Assembly: GCA_039105265.1 (NCBI GenBank)
Contig: JAPFFF010000009.1
Coordinates: 4,960,001 to 5,024,000, forward strand
Direction of reading: 5' to 3'
Origin: Tritrichomonas musculus
Lineage: Eukaryota; Parabasalia; Tritrichomonadida; Tritrichomonadidae
Length of the DNA: 64,000 nucleotides
Shown here: in pieces, positions 31,943 to 42,752 of the stretch
Numbering within the stretch: the stretch's first letter is position 1
Layout: the number at the start of each line of letters is the position of its first letter
The notes under the pieces: generated by a model
What the model was told of the DNA's origin: nothing
Database searches by the model: none
The model's input: the letters and a program-made list of their open reading frames with translations, nothing else
Position numbers and translations under genes: made by a program

Positions 31943-32018
31943 ATTATTTATAAGAGATATTATCGAGGTATTCATCAAAATTGTAAATAACAGCTCGATA
32001 ATGTCTCTTATAAATAAT
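31943..32018. repeat. 25-bp inverted repeat, 26-nt loop
   Basis: Arms 31943-31967 and 31994-32018 pair with one mismatch. The arm sequence contains TATCGAG, repeated again with TATTCATC at about 32031. Could be a tiny fold-back element or an RNA hairpin. Confidence 0.8.
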
Positions 32019-32396
32019 ATCCAATTATTATATCGAGATATTCATCCTAAATAATTTAATATAATGCAATCATTAAATAAAATAAATATCGATTGATCAA
32101 TTTGTATCAATTTAATATTTTAAAGACTTAAAAAAGCTTAAAATATTTGGTGAAATATTGACCTTTTTTTCATATCACAAGAAAATCGATAAAAATAATC
32201 ACTTTGTATAAAATATTTTTTTCTAGTTTTTTCCACATAACTCATATATATTTTAATTAAATTTAAAAAAAATAATGAAACCGATTTTTTATTCTCATTC
32301 AATTTTATTTATATAATTATTTATACAACCAAATAATGATTTAAAAATTTCTTATCCGCTAATTTTGCATACTTTACACGATATTTCTAGTTTTCT

Positions 32397-32413
32397 CTTC
32401 AATTTTTAAATAA
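32397..32413 (+). promoter_or_regulatory. Candidate initiator of the subtilisin gene
   Basis: CTTCAATTTTTAAATAA ends directly at the ATG. A TCA 15 nt before the start fits the trichomonad initiator (TCA followed by Y/A and W) and very short leaders. Confidence 0.35.
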
Positions 32414-35400
32414 ATGCTTTTGTTTTTGCTCTGCATTTCCTTTGTACCATTTAACACAAACGAAGGAAAAGGATACCAACCAAAACATTCAGATAATACA
32501 AAAAATACAAAATCATTGACATCAGGGTATCACCATATTAAAATAATTGATAATTCCATATTATCAGAGTTCCCAGAAATGTTTAATACAGATTCAATGG
32601 AAAACTCAAATTGGTTCACAAGATATCTTACAGATGAACAAATTAAACAGTTAATTCTATCAAACAAAACCATTCTTTATCCAATTCATAAATCATATAA
32701 AGAAAATATTCAACTAAAAGGAAAAAACAGATTTCTTGTTAGCTGCTCACAATCATTCATCAAAAAAATTGATCATTCTTTAATTATAGATATTGAATTT
32801 GTATCAAATGATCTTTATTCTATTACTACACCATATTCAAATATCAAGAAATTAACAAAGCTTTTAATTAATTCTCCAGATGTTTTATCCTTTTCAGAAC
32901 TTCCTTCCATAAAACTTTTAAACAGATGGGCAAAAGGATTTGTTCAAAATGGAGACAATTCTATTCTATTCAACGGAAATACCTATGTAGGAAATAATTC
33001 ACTTAATTCTCTTGGATACAAAGGCGAAAATCAGGTTGCCACAATCGAAGATTCTGGTGTTGATACAACCTTACGCTATTTCAAAGATAATTCTATTGAT
33101 GCACCTATAAATAAAGTTAATCTTAATCATAGAAAGATAGTTAAATATAAAACATTATCTAAAACTGATCATGCTGATTACTCTGGTCATGGAACACATT
33201 GTGCTGGATCTATTGTTGGCGAAAATATTGACGACAGCGACTTTTTTAATGCTTATAATGGAGGAGCACCGAAAGCAAAGCTTTTTGTAGTGGATTTAGA
33301 AGATTCACACGGAGATATGTATATTGATACTGATTTCTCTAATACTATTGCTGATATGAATACTCTAGGCTCTTTCGTTTCAAGCAATTCTTGGGGACTT
33401 GATTCAGAATCAAATCAAGTCAAATATCAATACGATGTCGCATCATACAATAATCCATCAATTTTATGGGTTTTCGCTGCTGGTAATTCATATGGATTTG
33501 GAACTGTTTTGACTCCAGCTAGTTGCAAAAACCTATTAACTGTTGGTGCATTAGACACACTGTACAACAATAACTTAGAAAAATCAAGTAACACACAATT
33601 TGATATTATTGTTGAAAATCAAACTAATCAAGTGATCAAACCCAGCGTATTTTTTGTTAACGACGAATATGATTCTTTAATGGCAAGTAATATCCTACCA
33701 AAAGCAATAAACGCTAACAACAAAACTGCAGTGATATATGAAGCAGGAACTAGCTCATATTCTGATGCAGCCGTTTTTTCATCTGATTGCAATCAGGCAG
33801 TTGATGCAATTAATAGAGGAGCAACTGTAATTTTGGCATCAAGCATTTTATCATGCCCTAATCAAAATATCAATAATGCAATTGGCGTTATTATTCCAAA
33901 TTCAGCATCTTTTGATTCGAAAATATTAGGAAGAAGAATTTCGTTAGTACCAAAAGTGACTAGCCCACAAAATCCACCAACAATGAAAGTTGCCAGATTT
34001 TCTAGCAAAGGACCTAGTTTTTATGGATCAGTTAAACCTGAAGTAGTTGCACCAGGGTCAGATATTATTAGCGCTGATAATGGCCATTATAATTCAGTTC
34101 AGTATATGTCAGGAACTTCTATGGCTTGTCCAACTGCTGCTGGCTCTATGATTATTCTAAGAGAATATGCTATGGACAAATTTGGCATAACTAAACCAAC
34201 AAGCAATTTACTTAAAGCACTCGTTGTTTGCGGTGCTGAAAAACCAAACAAACCAGAAATGCCAGACAATGAATGGGGCTTTGGAATGTTGAATATTGGT
34301 AATGTCGTAGAAAACATTTCAGGGAACAAAGTTCTAATTCAAAATGAAATTTCAATTACATTTGGAAAAACCTTATCTTTTGACTTAAATGTTTTTGATG
34401 CCACTAGGCCTCTATCAATAGCAATGGCTTATATTGATTTTCCAACGGCTGCCGAATCGAGAATTTCTTTAGTTGTTGATCTTGATTTATTTGTTGTCTC
34501 ACCAAAAGGAAAACTTCTTCATCCTCTTGGCAATTCAGAAGATCAATACTCTACTGTTGAAAGAATTTATGTTCAACCAGCCAATATTGAAATTGGAACT
34601 TATCATGTTTATGTGAAAGCATCAAAGCCAGGCGCATCAACATCAAGTACGTCAATTCCGTTTTCTCTTGTTGCTCGTGGAAGTATTGATTCATTCACGC
34701 CAACTCCTTCCAGTTCAAAATTACTTGACAACTCTACAAATTCACCTTGGACGAATGTTTGCAGTGATCCATCTTTTGCAACAGCTGATGGTTGTAATTG
34801 TAATGATGCTAAAACAGGACTTTTCTGCCAACAAGAAGTTATTAATTTACCAATAGATTCAGATCAAGTTTACAGAATTCCTCCAATGGAAACGCTTTAT
34901 TTAAAGGGAGTTCTTAACGGAATGAATGAAAACTTTAATCTTAATTTATATCAACAAACAACACCACACAATTACTTCAATGTACATTCAAATCCAAGTA
35001 ATAAGCCAGACAAAGTTCTTAATTACGCCTATATGAATAAATTCAATACCACAAAAGAATCATTAACAGGTGGTCCAGCCAACTTCCCATCAAATTCACC
35101 TGTTTATTTTGCTATTTCCAATTTTGGTTCACATGAGGGAGTTATTACATTATCATTAACGATTGATATGCCACCAGAATATGGAGGTGCTAATTATGTT
35201 CCAAGAGGTGTCAATGCAATAAGCACAGCTGGCACAGTTGTAGCAATCATTATTGTTATTCTATTTGTAGTTGCTATTATTTTTGCAATTGTCTTTTGTA
35301 CAAGAAATAAGAGAAAGCGAAAGAATAAAAGACGTAATTCTTCAGAAGATCATCCTGCTACTGTTGTTGATGAAACTAATAATAATGGCGGAGGAACAGC

Positions 35401-35752
35401 TAATATGTCTGTTCCCCCTGAATGTAATGGATCTTATGTACCTCCTTCTTACCCATCTGGATATAATAACACTTATCCTTACCCATCTCCTAATTACCCA
35501 CCTCAAAATGGCCAACAAGTCCCTCCAAATGCTTATTCACCATCACCTGCTCCTACACCATATATAAACGCACCTATAGTGGAGCCACAGCCAGTTCCTA
35601 ACGCAGGATATAATTCAAATACTAATACTAACCAAGGCCAGCCAGCAATTAATCCATATGATCCTGCTAATTTCCCAACAGTGAATGCTAACAATAATGC
35701 CAACAAACCTTCTTATTATCCTCCATATGCTGACCCTAATGATGATAAATAA
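32414..35752 (+). CDS. Membrane-anchored subtilisin-like serine protease (TvSUB1-like)
   Basis: The protein has 1112 residues, ATG start. A signal peptide (1-15) is followed by a propeptide-like region to about 190. The S8 catalytic domain follows: Asp213 in IEDSGVD, His259 in SGHGTHCAG, oxyanion Asn358 in AAGNS and Ser569 in GTSMACP, so the protease should be active. Residues about 385-515 form an insert between Asn and Ser, resembling a protease-associated domain. A beta-rich domain follows (640-760), then a Cys-rich EGF-like stretch (783-805), one membrane span (about 938-962), a basic stop-transfer (RNKRKRKNKRR) and a Pro/Asn/Tyr-rich cytoplasmic tail of about 140 residues. T. vaginalis SUB1 has the same type I layout and is a surface protease. 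Stop context TAAA. Confidence 0.93.
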   Translation: MLLFLLCISFVPFNTNEGKGYQPKHSDNTKNTKSLTSGYHHIKIIDNSILSEFPEMFNTDSMENSNWFTRYLTDEQIKQLILSNKTILYPIHKSYKENIQLKGKNRFLVSCSQSFIKKIDHSLIIDIEFVSNDLYSITTPYSNIKKLTKLLINSPDVLSFSELPSIKLLNRWAKGFVQNGDNSILFNGNTYVGNNSLNSLGYKGENQVATIEDSGVDTTLRYFKDNSIDAPINKVNLNHRKIVKYKTLSKTDHADYSGHGTHCAGSIVGENIDDSDFFNAYNGGAPKAKLFVVDLEDSHGDMYIDTDFSNTIADMNTLGSFVSSNSWGLDSESNQVKYQYDVASYNNPSILWVFAAGNSYGFGTVLTPASCKNLLTVGALDTLYNNNLEKSSNTQFDIIVENQTNQVIKPSVFFVNDEYDSLMASNILPKAINANNKTAVIYEAGTSSYSDAAVFSSDCNQAVDAINRGATVILASSILSCPNQNINNAIGVIIPNSASFDSKILGRRISLVPKVTSPQNPPTMKVARFSSKGPSFYGSVKPEVVAPGSDIISADNGHYNSVQYMSGTSMACPTAAGSMIILREYAMDKFGITKPTSNLLKALVVCGAEKPNKPEMPDNEWGFGMLNIGNVVENISGNKVLIQNEISITFGKTLSFDLNVFDATRPLSIAMAYIDFPTAAESRISLVVDLDLFVVSPKGKLLHPLGNSEDQYSTVERIYVQPANIEIGTYHVYVKASKPGASTSSTSIPFSLVARGSIDSFTPTPSSSKLLDNSTNSPWTNVCSDPSFATADGCNCNDAKTGLFCQQEVINLPIDSDQVYRIPPMETLYLKGVLNGMNENFNLNLYQQTTPHNYFNVHSNPSNKPDKVLNYAYMNKFNTTKESLTGGPANFPSNSPVYFAISNFGSHEGVITLSLTIDMPPEYGGANYVPRGVNAISTAGTVVAIIIVILFVVAIIFAIVFCTRNKRKRKNKRRNSSEDHPATVVDETNNNGGGTANMSVPPECNGSYVPPSYPSGYNNTYPYPSPNYPPQNGQQVPPNAYSPSPAPTPYINAPIVEPQPVPNAGYNSNTNTNQGQPAINPYDPANFPTVNANNNANKPSYYPPYADPNDDK

Positions 35753-36613
35753 ATTGTTAAAATACATGATATTTATTTCTATGTTAAATCCATATTTTCC
35801 CATAAAAATACAAATAGCTGTTTTATTTTTTTTTATTTTTATTTTTATTCTTTGATACAAATAGACATACCTATTCCGATTGTTTTATCTCAAAATTTTA
35901 TAATTTGAATTGTTTATTTTTTATATTGCAACTTTTTAATAAACATGGAATTCGATTATGGATCTCAGTATTTACATGATATTTGTATCTATCTAACGAG
36001 TAATCTTTTTATAGAGGTAAATTAAATATTTTTTAGCGAATTGGCATTGTTTAAAAGTTTTTTTAAGCAGGGAATAATAATAAAACGTGCAATAGCCAAC
36101 AAACAAAAATAGTAGTAAATTTATTATGAAATACAATCACTTTTCGCCAATAGGCATACCATTCTAATTTTTTATTTGAATAATAAAAATGGATATGGAA
36201 ACATTAATGCAAAAAACTATTGTTTAAAATAAAATAAATCAATTTATAACCCATTATTTAGGATAACCAGAAAAGGGAAAGAAATAACTTTGAATTTGGA
36301 TTATGGAATGATTCCATTATGATTAGCTTCATATGCTCAGATAAAATATGAAAGAGATATTGATGCTTAACAATATTTTTAATATTTGATCTTTCTGATA
36401 TTAATTCCTACGTAGAAAGATCAAAATAAAAAATATCCCGCCATAATTTTTATTCTATAATCATATTCAATATTTCTATTTACCACCGATAATATTCAAA
36501 TATTAAAAATGAATTGAGATCTAACTGCTTTTATTCAAAAATTTAGATCACTTTTTAAGAAATTATAAAAAACATGGTCAGAACAATCACTTCATTTTTA
36601 AAATTCGTTCTTA
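35753..36613. other. Intergenic, one 11-bp hairpin
   Basis: No gene seen. TTGATCTTTCT (36386-36396) pairs perfectly with AGAAAGATCAA (36414-36424) across a 17-nt loop. The rest is AT-rich spacer. Confidence 0.5.
36585..36613 (+). promoter_or_regulatory. Candidate initiator of the RRM gene
   Basis: AATCACTTCATTTTTAAAA holds two TCA motifs, TCACTT at 36587 and TCATTT at 36592, 22-27 nt before the ATG. TCACTT fits the T. vaginalis TCAYW consensus well. Confidence 0.4.
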
Positions 36614-37171
36614 ATGTCTCACTCAAGCAGCGAAGAAGGTTCAGCCGAGAATCCAGAGCAACATGATGAAGCAAAGGATCAAGAAGATCATCCAGCCGAA
36701 GAACAAGAAGGAAAGGCAGAAGAAGATCATCCTGCAGAAGATCAAGCAGAAACTGTTACTGTTCATATTGGAAACTTAAAATGGGAAGTTACAGAGGATG
36801 ATTTAAGAGACTTGTTCAATGAATTTGGAGAAATTAAATCCGTTAGAATTCCTCAGGATGACAGACATAGATCTCGTGGATTTGGATTTGTTGAATTTGC
36901 TACAAAAGAGGCTGCTGATGCTGCAATTGAGAAGATGAATCAATATGATCTTAAAGGACGAAACATTAATGTTTCTATTGCTAATCCAGGCCAAAGAAAT
37001 AATAATTATGAAGATCGTGATCGCAGAGGAGGCCGAGGAGGTCGTGATAATAGAAGAGATGACAGACATAGATATGATCGTGATAGAGATGACCGACGCA
37101 GAGATCATGACAGACGTGATCGTGATCGTGGTGATCGTGGAGACCGTTATAATCGTGGTAGACAATACTAA
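36614..37171 (+). CDS. RNA-binding protein, RRM plus RGG/RD-rich tail
   Basis: The protein has 185 residues, ATG start. The N-terminal 46 residues are acidic with repeated EDHPAE blocks. One RRM (about 48-124) has RNP2 VHIGNL (50-55) and RNP1 RGFGFVEF (88-95), with the aromatic residues that stack on RNA. The C-terminal 55 residues are rich in Arg, Asp and Gly (RGGRGGRDNRR, DRDRDDRRR), a disordered tail common in splicing and mRNA-export factors such as SR-like proteins or eIF4H-like proteins. Nuclear or ribonucleoprotein localisation is inferred. Stop context TAAA, convergent with the Ubl gene. Confidence 0.9.
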   Translation: MSHSSSEEGSAENPEQHDEAKDQEDHPAEEQEGKAEEDHPAEDQAETVTVHIGNLKWEVTEDDLRDLFNEFGEIKSVRIPQDDRHRSRGFGFVEFATKEAADAAIEKMNQYDLKGRNINVSIANPGQRNNNYEDRDRRGGRGGRDNRRDDRHRYDRDRDDRRRDHDRRDRDRGDRGDRYNRGRQY

Positions 37172-37678
37172 AGTGAACATATATTATTATAATTTACCCT
37201 GGGTTTCTGTTGTTTCATTTATATATTACTTGTGAATAAAAAAAACAAAAGGCGGGTTTTCATGCCATGTTTGTTAATGCTAGGTTAAATTATCATTAAG
37301 ATTATTCTTTTTTTTTCCTTTTAAGCTTTTTTTGGATCACTTTAAACAATTTTCATGTATGGATGTTTTCCTATGATTTGTTAACAATAAATTTGGAGAT
37401 TTTTTTACATTTGTGTAGAATGAATATATTATATAAAATAATTTTATTTTTGTTTCAGATTCTATTATTACCTCATTTCAGATCAAATTCATACCATTTT
37501 AAATAAATGAAAACCTTCAAACAATAAAGAATTTTTCTCAAAAATATTTTAAAACTTTCAAGTATTACCCAAATTAAAAGAAAAAGAATACATTGATAAT
37601 TATCAAAATTCAATTACAGTTTATTAAAAAACTTACTATAGTTATTAAATAAAAATAATTAAAAATCAAACATTAAAT
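37172..37678. terminator. Shared 3' region of two convergent genes
   Basis: Lies between the stops of the RRM gene (+) and the Ubl-domain gene (-). AT-rich with no gene. Both stop codons are TAA; polyadenylation for both genes should fall here. Confidence 0.3.
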
Positions 37679-38620
37679 TCACCATTTCCAATAGGTAGAT
37701 GAATTACTCGTGAAAAACCTGCTCAGATCTTCAAAGCTTTTGAAAGAAGGACAATTTATAATTGAGTTATTTTTTGCTGATAATTTCATCTGAGACTGAA
37801 AACAAGTTGGCAGTGGCTGCGAAGATACTTCTTTAGGTTCTGGGCCTAAAACAGTGAGCATTTTCATTTTCATTGTTTTCGCAGGTGGTATTGCAGAACT
37901 GGTATCTGGAAGATTCAAAATTGTACTTAGGCTGCAATTCTGCAAATTAGCATCATATGAAGATGCGTTAAAATCACATTCTTCGCTATCAGCTCCAAGA
38001 AAATCATCTGTTTCATATTCATCAATATCGTCATCATCAGACTCTTCTGAGTCAGAAATAAACGGTGCTTCAGGTTCAATATTTTCCATATTGTTTGTAA
38101 GATCTTCAAGTCTGTTAACCTCATTCAAGATGCTGAATATTTTTTGTTCAAAAGGAGTAGTCTGGAAGTCCGTGCAGACGACATCCTTTTTTTCTAATTT
38201 TTTAAGGAAGTTGCTATCAAATGGATTCGACGGATTATCGATTGTGAGCATTGAGTTAACAACTTTTTCATATATGACAATTTCATCTCTATCTTGAACT
38301 CCTTGCGCTTTTAGAGATACCATAGGCTTAAGAATTTTGCCTTTGAAGATTAATATTGGTAAATTTTGAAAAGGTATAGTACGACTGAGAATTTCAATAA
38401 TGATGCTTGCTGGAGAGATTGAATTGACAAGCATAGGTAGACTACAAATTTGCGTGAATCGAATATTAAGATAAAGGTTTTCTTTGTATTTAGATCCGAT
38501 TACACCTGAGGTAGAATCGGATGAGATTTGGATACCAGTTTCCACATTCTCCTCATTTGTTAAACTATGCGTTTGCACAGCAGATAATTGCAAAGGATCT
38601 TGTGAAAATTGGGATTTCAT
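37679..38620 (-). CDS. Ubiquitin-like-domain protein with acidic disordered tail
   Basis: The protein has 313 residues, ATG start. Residues about 48-117 read like a ubiquitin fold: strands LYLNIRFTQI, a helix SPASIIIEIL, LPILIFKGKIL and ...DEIVIYEKV, with the KGKIL pattern where ubiquitin has FAGKQL. There is no C-terminal GG, so it is a fixed domain and not a modifier. The following region has an acidic patch (SEESDDDDIDEYETDD, about 192-207) and is probably disordered. The function is not clear; Ubl domains often dock onto the proteasome or p97. TCACCTT about 25 nt upstream of the ATG is a possible initiator. Confidence 0.55.
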   Translation of the reverse strand: MKSQFSQDPLQLSAVQTHSLTNEENVETGIQISSDSTSGVIGSKYKENLYLNIRFTQICSLPMLVNSISPASIIIEILSRTIPFQNLPILIFKGKILKPMVSLKAQGVQDRDEIVIYEKVVNSMLTIDNPSNPFDSNFLKKLEKKDVVCTDFQTTPFEQKIFSILNEVNRLEDLTNNMENIEPEAPFISDSEESDDDDIDEYETDDFLGADSEECDFNASSYDANLQNCSLSTILNLPDTSSAIPPAKTMKMKMLTVLGPEPKEVSSQPLPTCFQSQMKLSAKNNSIINCPSFKSFEDLSRFFTSNSSTYWKW

Positions 38621-38642
38621 TAATTTTTTAGAAAATATTACT

Positions 38643-38650
38643 AAGGTGAA
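38643..38650 (-). promoter_or_regulatory. Candidate initiator of the Ubl gene
   Basis: On the minus strand this reads TTCACCTT, a good match to the TCAYW initiator, 23-30 nt before the ATG. Confidence 0.4.
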
Positions 38651-40276
38651 AAATAAATTATTTTTTTCTATTAAATTGAATTACATTTTGAGAGTTTGTA
38701 AAATAATTCAAATAATAAATCTATCTATATCTTAATTAATTTAATATATTTAGCTTTTATATAACATATTTTAGATTTTTCCATTATATTATATGTTATT
38801 TATATATATAAATTAAAAAATTAATATTTTTATATGTAAAATATTGTTTTTATAATATACCTTTTATTTTTACAAAATATCACTTTTCATATAAAATATT
38901 TTGTAAATGCTTTCAAAATTAAAATGTTTTGAAAAAAAGCTTTGAAAAAATATTATTTAGATTATTTTTTTCAAAGTTTAATAAATGCTATATGCCATTT
39001 TTTGCATGATATCATTAATAAATAACATATGGTAAAAAATTCAATGCAATTATTCAATTTAAAGCTCAAAAAAAATTGTAAAATATTTAAAAAGTTTTTT
39101 TATTTATTATTTTTTTGTAAAGTTTTTGCATAGAAAAGCTTAAACGAATATTACTTTTTCTGAGAATGTTTTTTATGGTTTCCATATAAAAAACAATGAA
39201 ATTATTCACAATTCACGAAGTTAATCATATATAATAATTTTATAATACATAAATCTTATTACATTCAGAGGATAGTGAATTTTTTTTAGAAAATTGAATT
39301 GATCTCTCAAATATAAAAAATTTTCAATAAATCTAATTTTGTATTGTTTATATCCATATAGCTTTAAAAATATTTTTATATACCGCTTTTTTCACAATAT
39401 TAATTCTAAAATCATTTAAGAATAAATTAAAAAACTTATAAATTTTGTTTATTATTGTTTTTTTTTTTTTTTCTTTTTAAATATTTCTGAAAAAAAATTT
39501 TGATTAACATGTTATATGCTACGTATAGTAAACACTCGTTGCAATTTTAATAAAGTTAAAAGCAACATGAATAATATTTTTGATTTGAGATAGAACTATT
39601 TTTTCAAACATTTTTTTGAGAGCAATACTATTTAAACAAAAAATCATTTTTTTCTCATAAAAAGAAATAGTGCAAAAAACTAATCACGAATATTTAAATA
39701 ATAAAAATAATTTTATGTAAATAATAAAGAAAATAATCTTTTACATGAATAAATTTTGATATATTCAAATTTAAATATTTATTGCTCTGTAAGACATTCT
39801 GAACTTTTTTTTATGAAATTAATTTGGTTAGATATCACTTTTTAAAGAAAAATTTAATTTGTTCATTTCTTGTTTTTTACGTAAATCATACTGAATATTA
39901 TGCATAATTCAGGGTTGCTTATCAATATCGATAACGGTTATGATCGTCTAATGAATATCGATAGTATCAGATGTACAGAAAAATAACTTTTTCAATGAAC
40001 TGTTATTTAAACTTAAAATATCAATATCTCAATCAAATCATTAAATATTCAATTTTCGATAATTCAATAATCATTAATAAAATATAAAATGAATATAATA
40101 TCTGTAAAAAAGCTATTTAACCAAGATATAAAAAGATTGTGTTATAATAAAAAATTGGCCCAAATTTATGAGTTCTTAAGAATATATAATATGCTTTGTC
40201 ATGTAAATAAGCAGATATTTAATTTTGAAAAAAATCGGATCGCATGATTTTTTTTTTTCTTACTTTAATATCATTA
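38651..40276. other. Long AT-rich intergenic stretch, one hAT-like end
   Basis: No gene seen. At 39910 CAGGGTTGCTTATCAATATC begins a block rich in ATCGATA that resembles hAT terminal sequence (YARNG start). No matching second end or target duplication was found. Confidence 0.4.
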
Positions 40277-41366
40277 GAGTACGCCGAAATAGCGTTTTCT
40301 TTTTTGAAAAAATTAACAAAGTCAAAAAAGCGCCATATTTTCGGTATACTATTCTTTTTGTATTTTTAATAACATTTCCAAATAAAAACTTTGTTTTTGT
40401 TGAAAAATTGGTGTTTTTTGAATATTATCATATATTTTACAATAACTAACTTTTTTTCAGAAAAAGTGGAGAATTACAAAAAACATGATATTTTCGATAA
40501 AAAATATTTTTTAAAAAATCAAGTTTCTTCTTTTTTTAGTATTTGAGTTTATTTTGTTAGTAATATTTTTCTAAAAAAAATAAGTTTTACAAATTTATAA
40601 TCCAATTGGGCAAACGATTTTTGTTTCTTTAGAAAAATAAATTTTCCTATTAATCAAACCAATACAGATTAATGATTTTTATGAACAATAGGCCAAAAAA
40701 TTACAGGTTGGAAGTTATATTAGTTAGTTGAGGTGGCATATGATAAAAAAATTGGGAAAAAAAGAAAATAGATTTCCCGTTCTTGAATAATGCAATGAAT
40801 TCAATTATATAAAGTTTATAATTTATTTGATATATATTTTTAAAAATCATATTGTTAAAGCAGAATATTGATCATTCCGAAATTAAAATGATATGTTTAA
40901 AAAACTAATGACCAATCATAAATATATTCAAAATAAACACAATATTTATTGTAAATTACATTCTTTGGTATTTTAAGTAAATAAGAATAAGAATAAGATC
41001 ATTATGAGCTGAAATTATTTGGCTTTTCATTCAATACTGAATTAAATAAATAAAATCGAATTTCATATAAAAAACTTGGAAAAACATTTTTTTCTAAATC
41101 ACAAACATTTATTGAAAAAAATAGTTTTTTTTGAAAAACAAACTTTTCTGAAAAAAAAATTTTTTTGAATAAAAACAATTACCTATCGAATTTTTTGATT
41201 ATTTAGAAAAACTCACGTTGAACAAAAAGGAAGAGTTATTTCATACAGTTTTATTTTTCTTTATTTAACAAGTTTGAATATAAAAAACTTATTTTCTTTG
41301 GAATAACTTATGCTTTTTCATTATTGATACTTTTTTCAAATAACAATTCACTATTTCGGCGTACTC
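40277..41366. mobile_element. TA-flanked MITE, 1.09 kb
   Basis: GAGTACGCCGAAATAG (40277-40292) and its exact reverse complement (41351-41366) bound the element, and TA flanks each side. A TA duplication is the mark of the Tc1/mariner superfamily; Tvmar1 is a known member in T. vaginalis. There is no transposase frame, so it is non-autonomous. The interior is very AT-rich. Confidence 0.65.
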
Positions 41367-41900
41367 TATTCTTTTTTTATTATTTTGTTTGTAAAGGTGA
41401 AATCTTAAAATTTAAAAAGTTAAAAAATAACTTTAATTCAAATTAAAATTATATTTAATACATTTATTTAATTTATGTATATATTTCTGTAATTAAATAT
41501 TTTTATATGAATCATATATAAAAATTAAGGAGATTTTAATACATTTTTTGCATAAAAGATTCAGTATCTTTTTCAAAAATTTAATAAAAAGTAAATTAGG
41601 CACTATTTGTTCATTTTCTTTCAACACTAGAAGCAAATCATCAGATTAGTAAAGTAAAAATATGGAGAAATTTTTCTAAAATAATATTAACTAATTTTCT
41701 TCCAAAAAGAAATTGAAGAATAAAGAATCCTAAATTCATATGATATGCGACCATAAGAATATTTTTTTGGAAATAAGAAACTTTGAAATCTTTTAGTGCA
41801 CGAGAAACGACTACCTTGCATGTTTGCCTCAAAAAATTGAAAGGAAATTGAATGAAGCATTCAAATTTGAAAACTAACCGAAAATTCTGAAAAACTCTAA
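41367..41900. other. AT-rich spacer between two MITEs
   Basis: No supported gene. A 63-codon minus-strand frame at 41641-41832 has no recognisable motif and is probably chance. Confidence 0.4.
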
Positions 41901-42510
41901 AGTCGGATTCAATTAGCTTGGGACAAACTTTTTAAATTACCATAGAAATCCATTCAAAAGTGTCCCAAGCTGCATGCAAGAAATTCAGAGATACTCAGAA
42001 AATGAAAAAGTGTCAAGCTCAAATAAAACGAAAATTTAAAAAGAAAACTTTAGAAGAAATCTTTTTATTGAGACCTAAAAGATAAAATTGAAAGTGGATA
42101 GGGATAGTTCTATGACTTTTTCTATGAAAACTCGTCTGGATAGTAAAACATAGCATTCATCTTATTTACTACGCTTTAAATAGTCAATGACCACTTTTTG
42201 GCAACCGGTCACTTGGAGCTATAAAATGCTTTAATACTGGTCATTTCCAACCTAAAATGACCACCAATATAAAGCCTGGCTTATTTATAATAATTCTAGA
42301 AATTTCTATCTGGAGCATAAATATCTATTCTCGAGATGTTTTAAAGTGGTGATTCTTTTTTTAAAATGCTTTTTTTGCGTATGATTTATTCATATTGCTC
42401 TTCTTGGCTTAAAATAAATGAGATTTTATTAGTATTCAATTGAAAATTTTGTTTTTCACTTTTATCAGAATTTTTTTGAGAGAATGTCCTAAGCATTTTG
42501 AATCCGACTT
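41901..42510. mobile_element. TA-flanked MITE, 0.61 kb
   Basis: AAGTCGGATTCAA at 41901 is matched by TTGAATCCGACTT ending at 42510. The repeats go on with mismatches for about 25 bp (GCTTGGGACA versus GCTTAGGACA). TA stands at both sides. No coding frame. A different family from the 1.09-kb element, but the same superfamily by its TA flanks. Confidence 0.65.
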
Positions 42511-42741
42511 TAATTTAAAGTTTAATCATATTATTAATTCAATGAAATAGAACCGAAAATATTTAATATGAAAGGCAAGTCAATATATAAATCAAGAATT
42601 ACATTCACATTAAATGAAGAATATGAAATAGTTTTCAATGCAAGCGCAGTATTTCCATTTTATGTAATTTGATAAAAAAATCAACGATCAGAAATTGACA
42701 TTTAGAGGTGATATTATAAACAAATTTCACCTTTTAGATAA

Positions 42742-42752
42742 TTCAAAATTTT
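42742..42752 (+). promoter_or_regulatory. Candidate initiator of the 14-3-3 gene
   Basis: TTCAAAATTTT lies directly before the ATG at 42753. A TCA here would give a leader of about 8 nt. Confidence 0.3.

Larger units (their letters stand above)
31591..32413. other. Intergenic with a long hairpin, upstream of the subtilisin gene
   Basis: No gene. Contains the 25-bp-arm hairpin at 31943-32018 and a related direct repeat (TATCGAGATATTCATC near 32031). Downstream it is plain AT-rich promoter-type DNA. Confidence 0.5.

Noticed and set aside
36386-36424. 11-bp hairpin read as a bacterial-type terminator
   Set aside because: Eukaryotic context, no T run after it, and no gene ends there.
40225-40449. 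Plus-strand 74-codon frame at the left edge of the 1.09-kb MITE
   Set aside because: Phe/Lys-rich chance frame in AT-rich DNA that crosses the element border.
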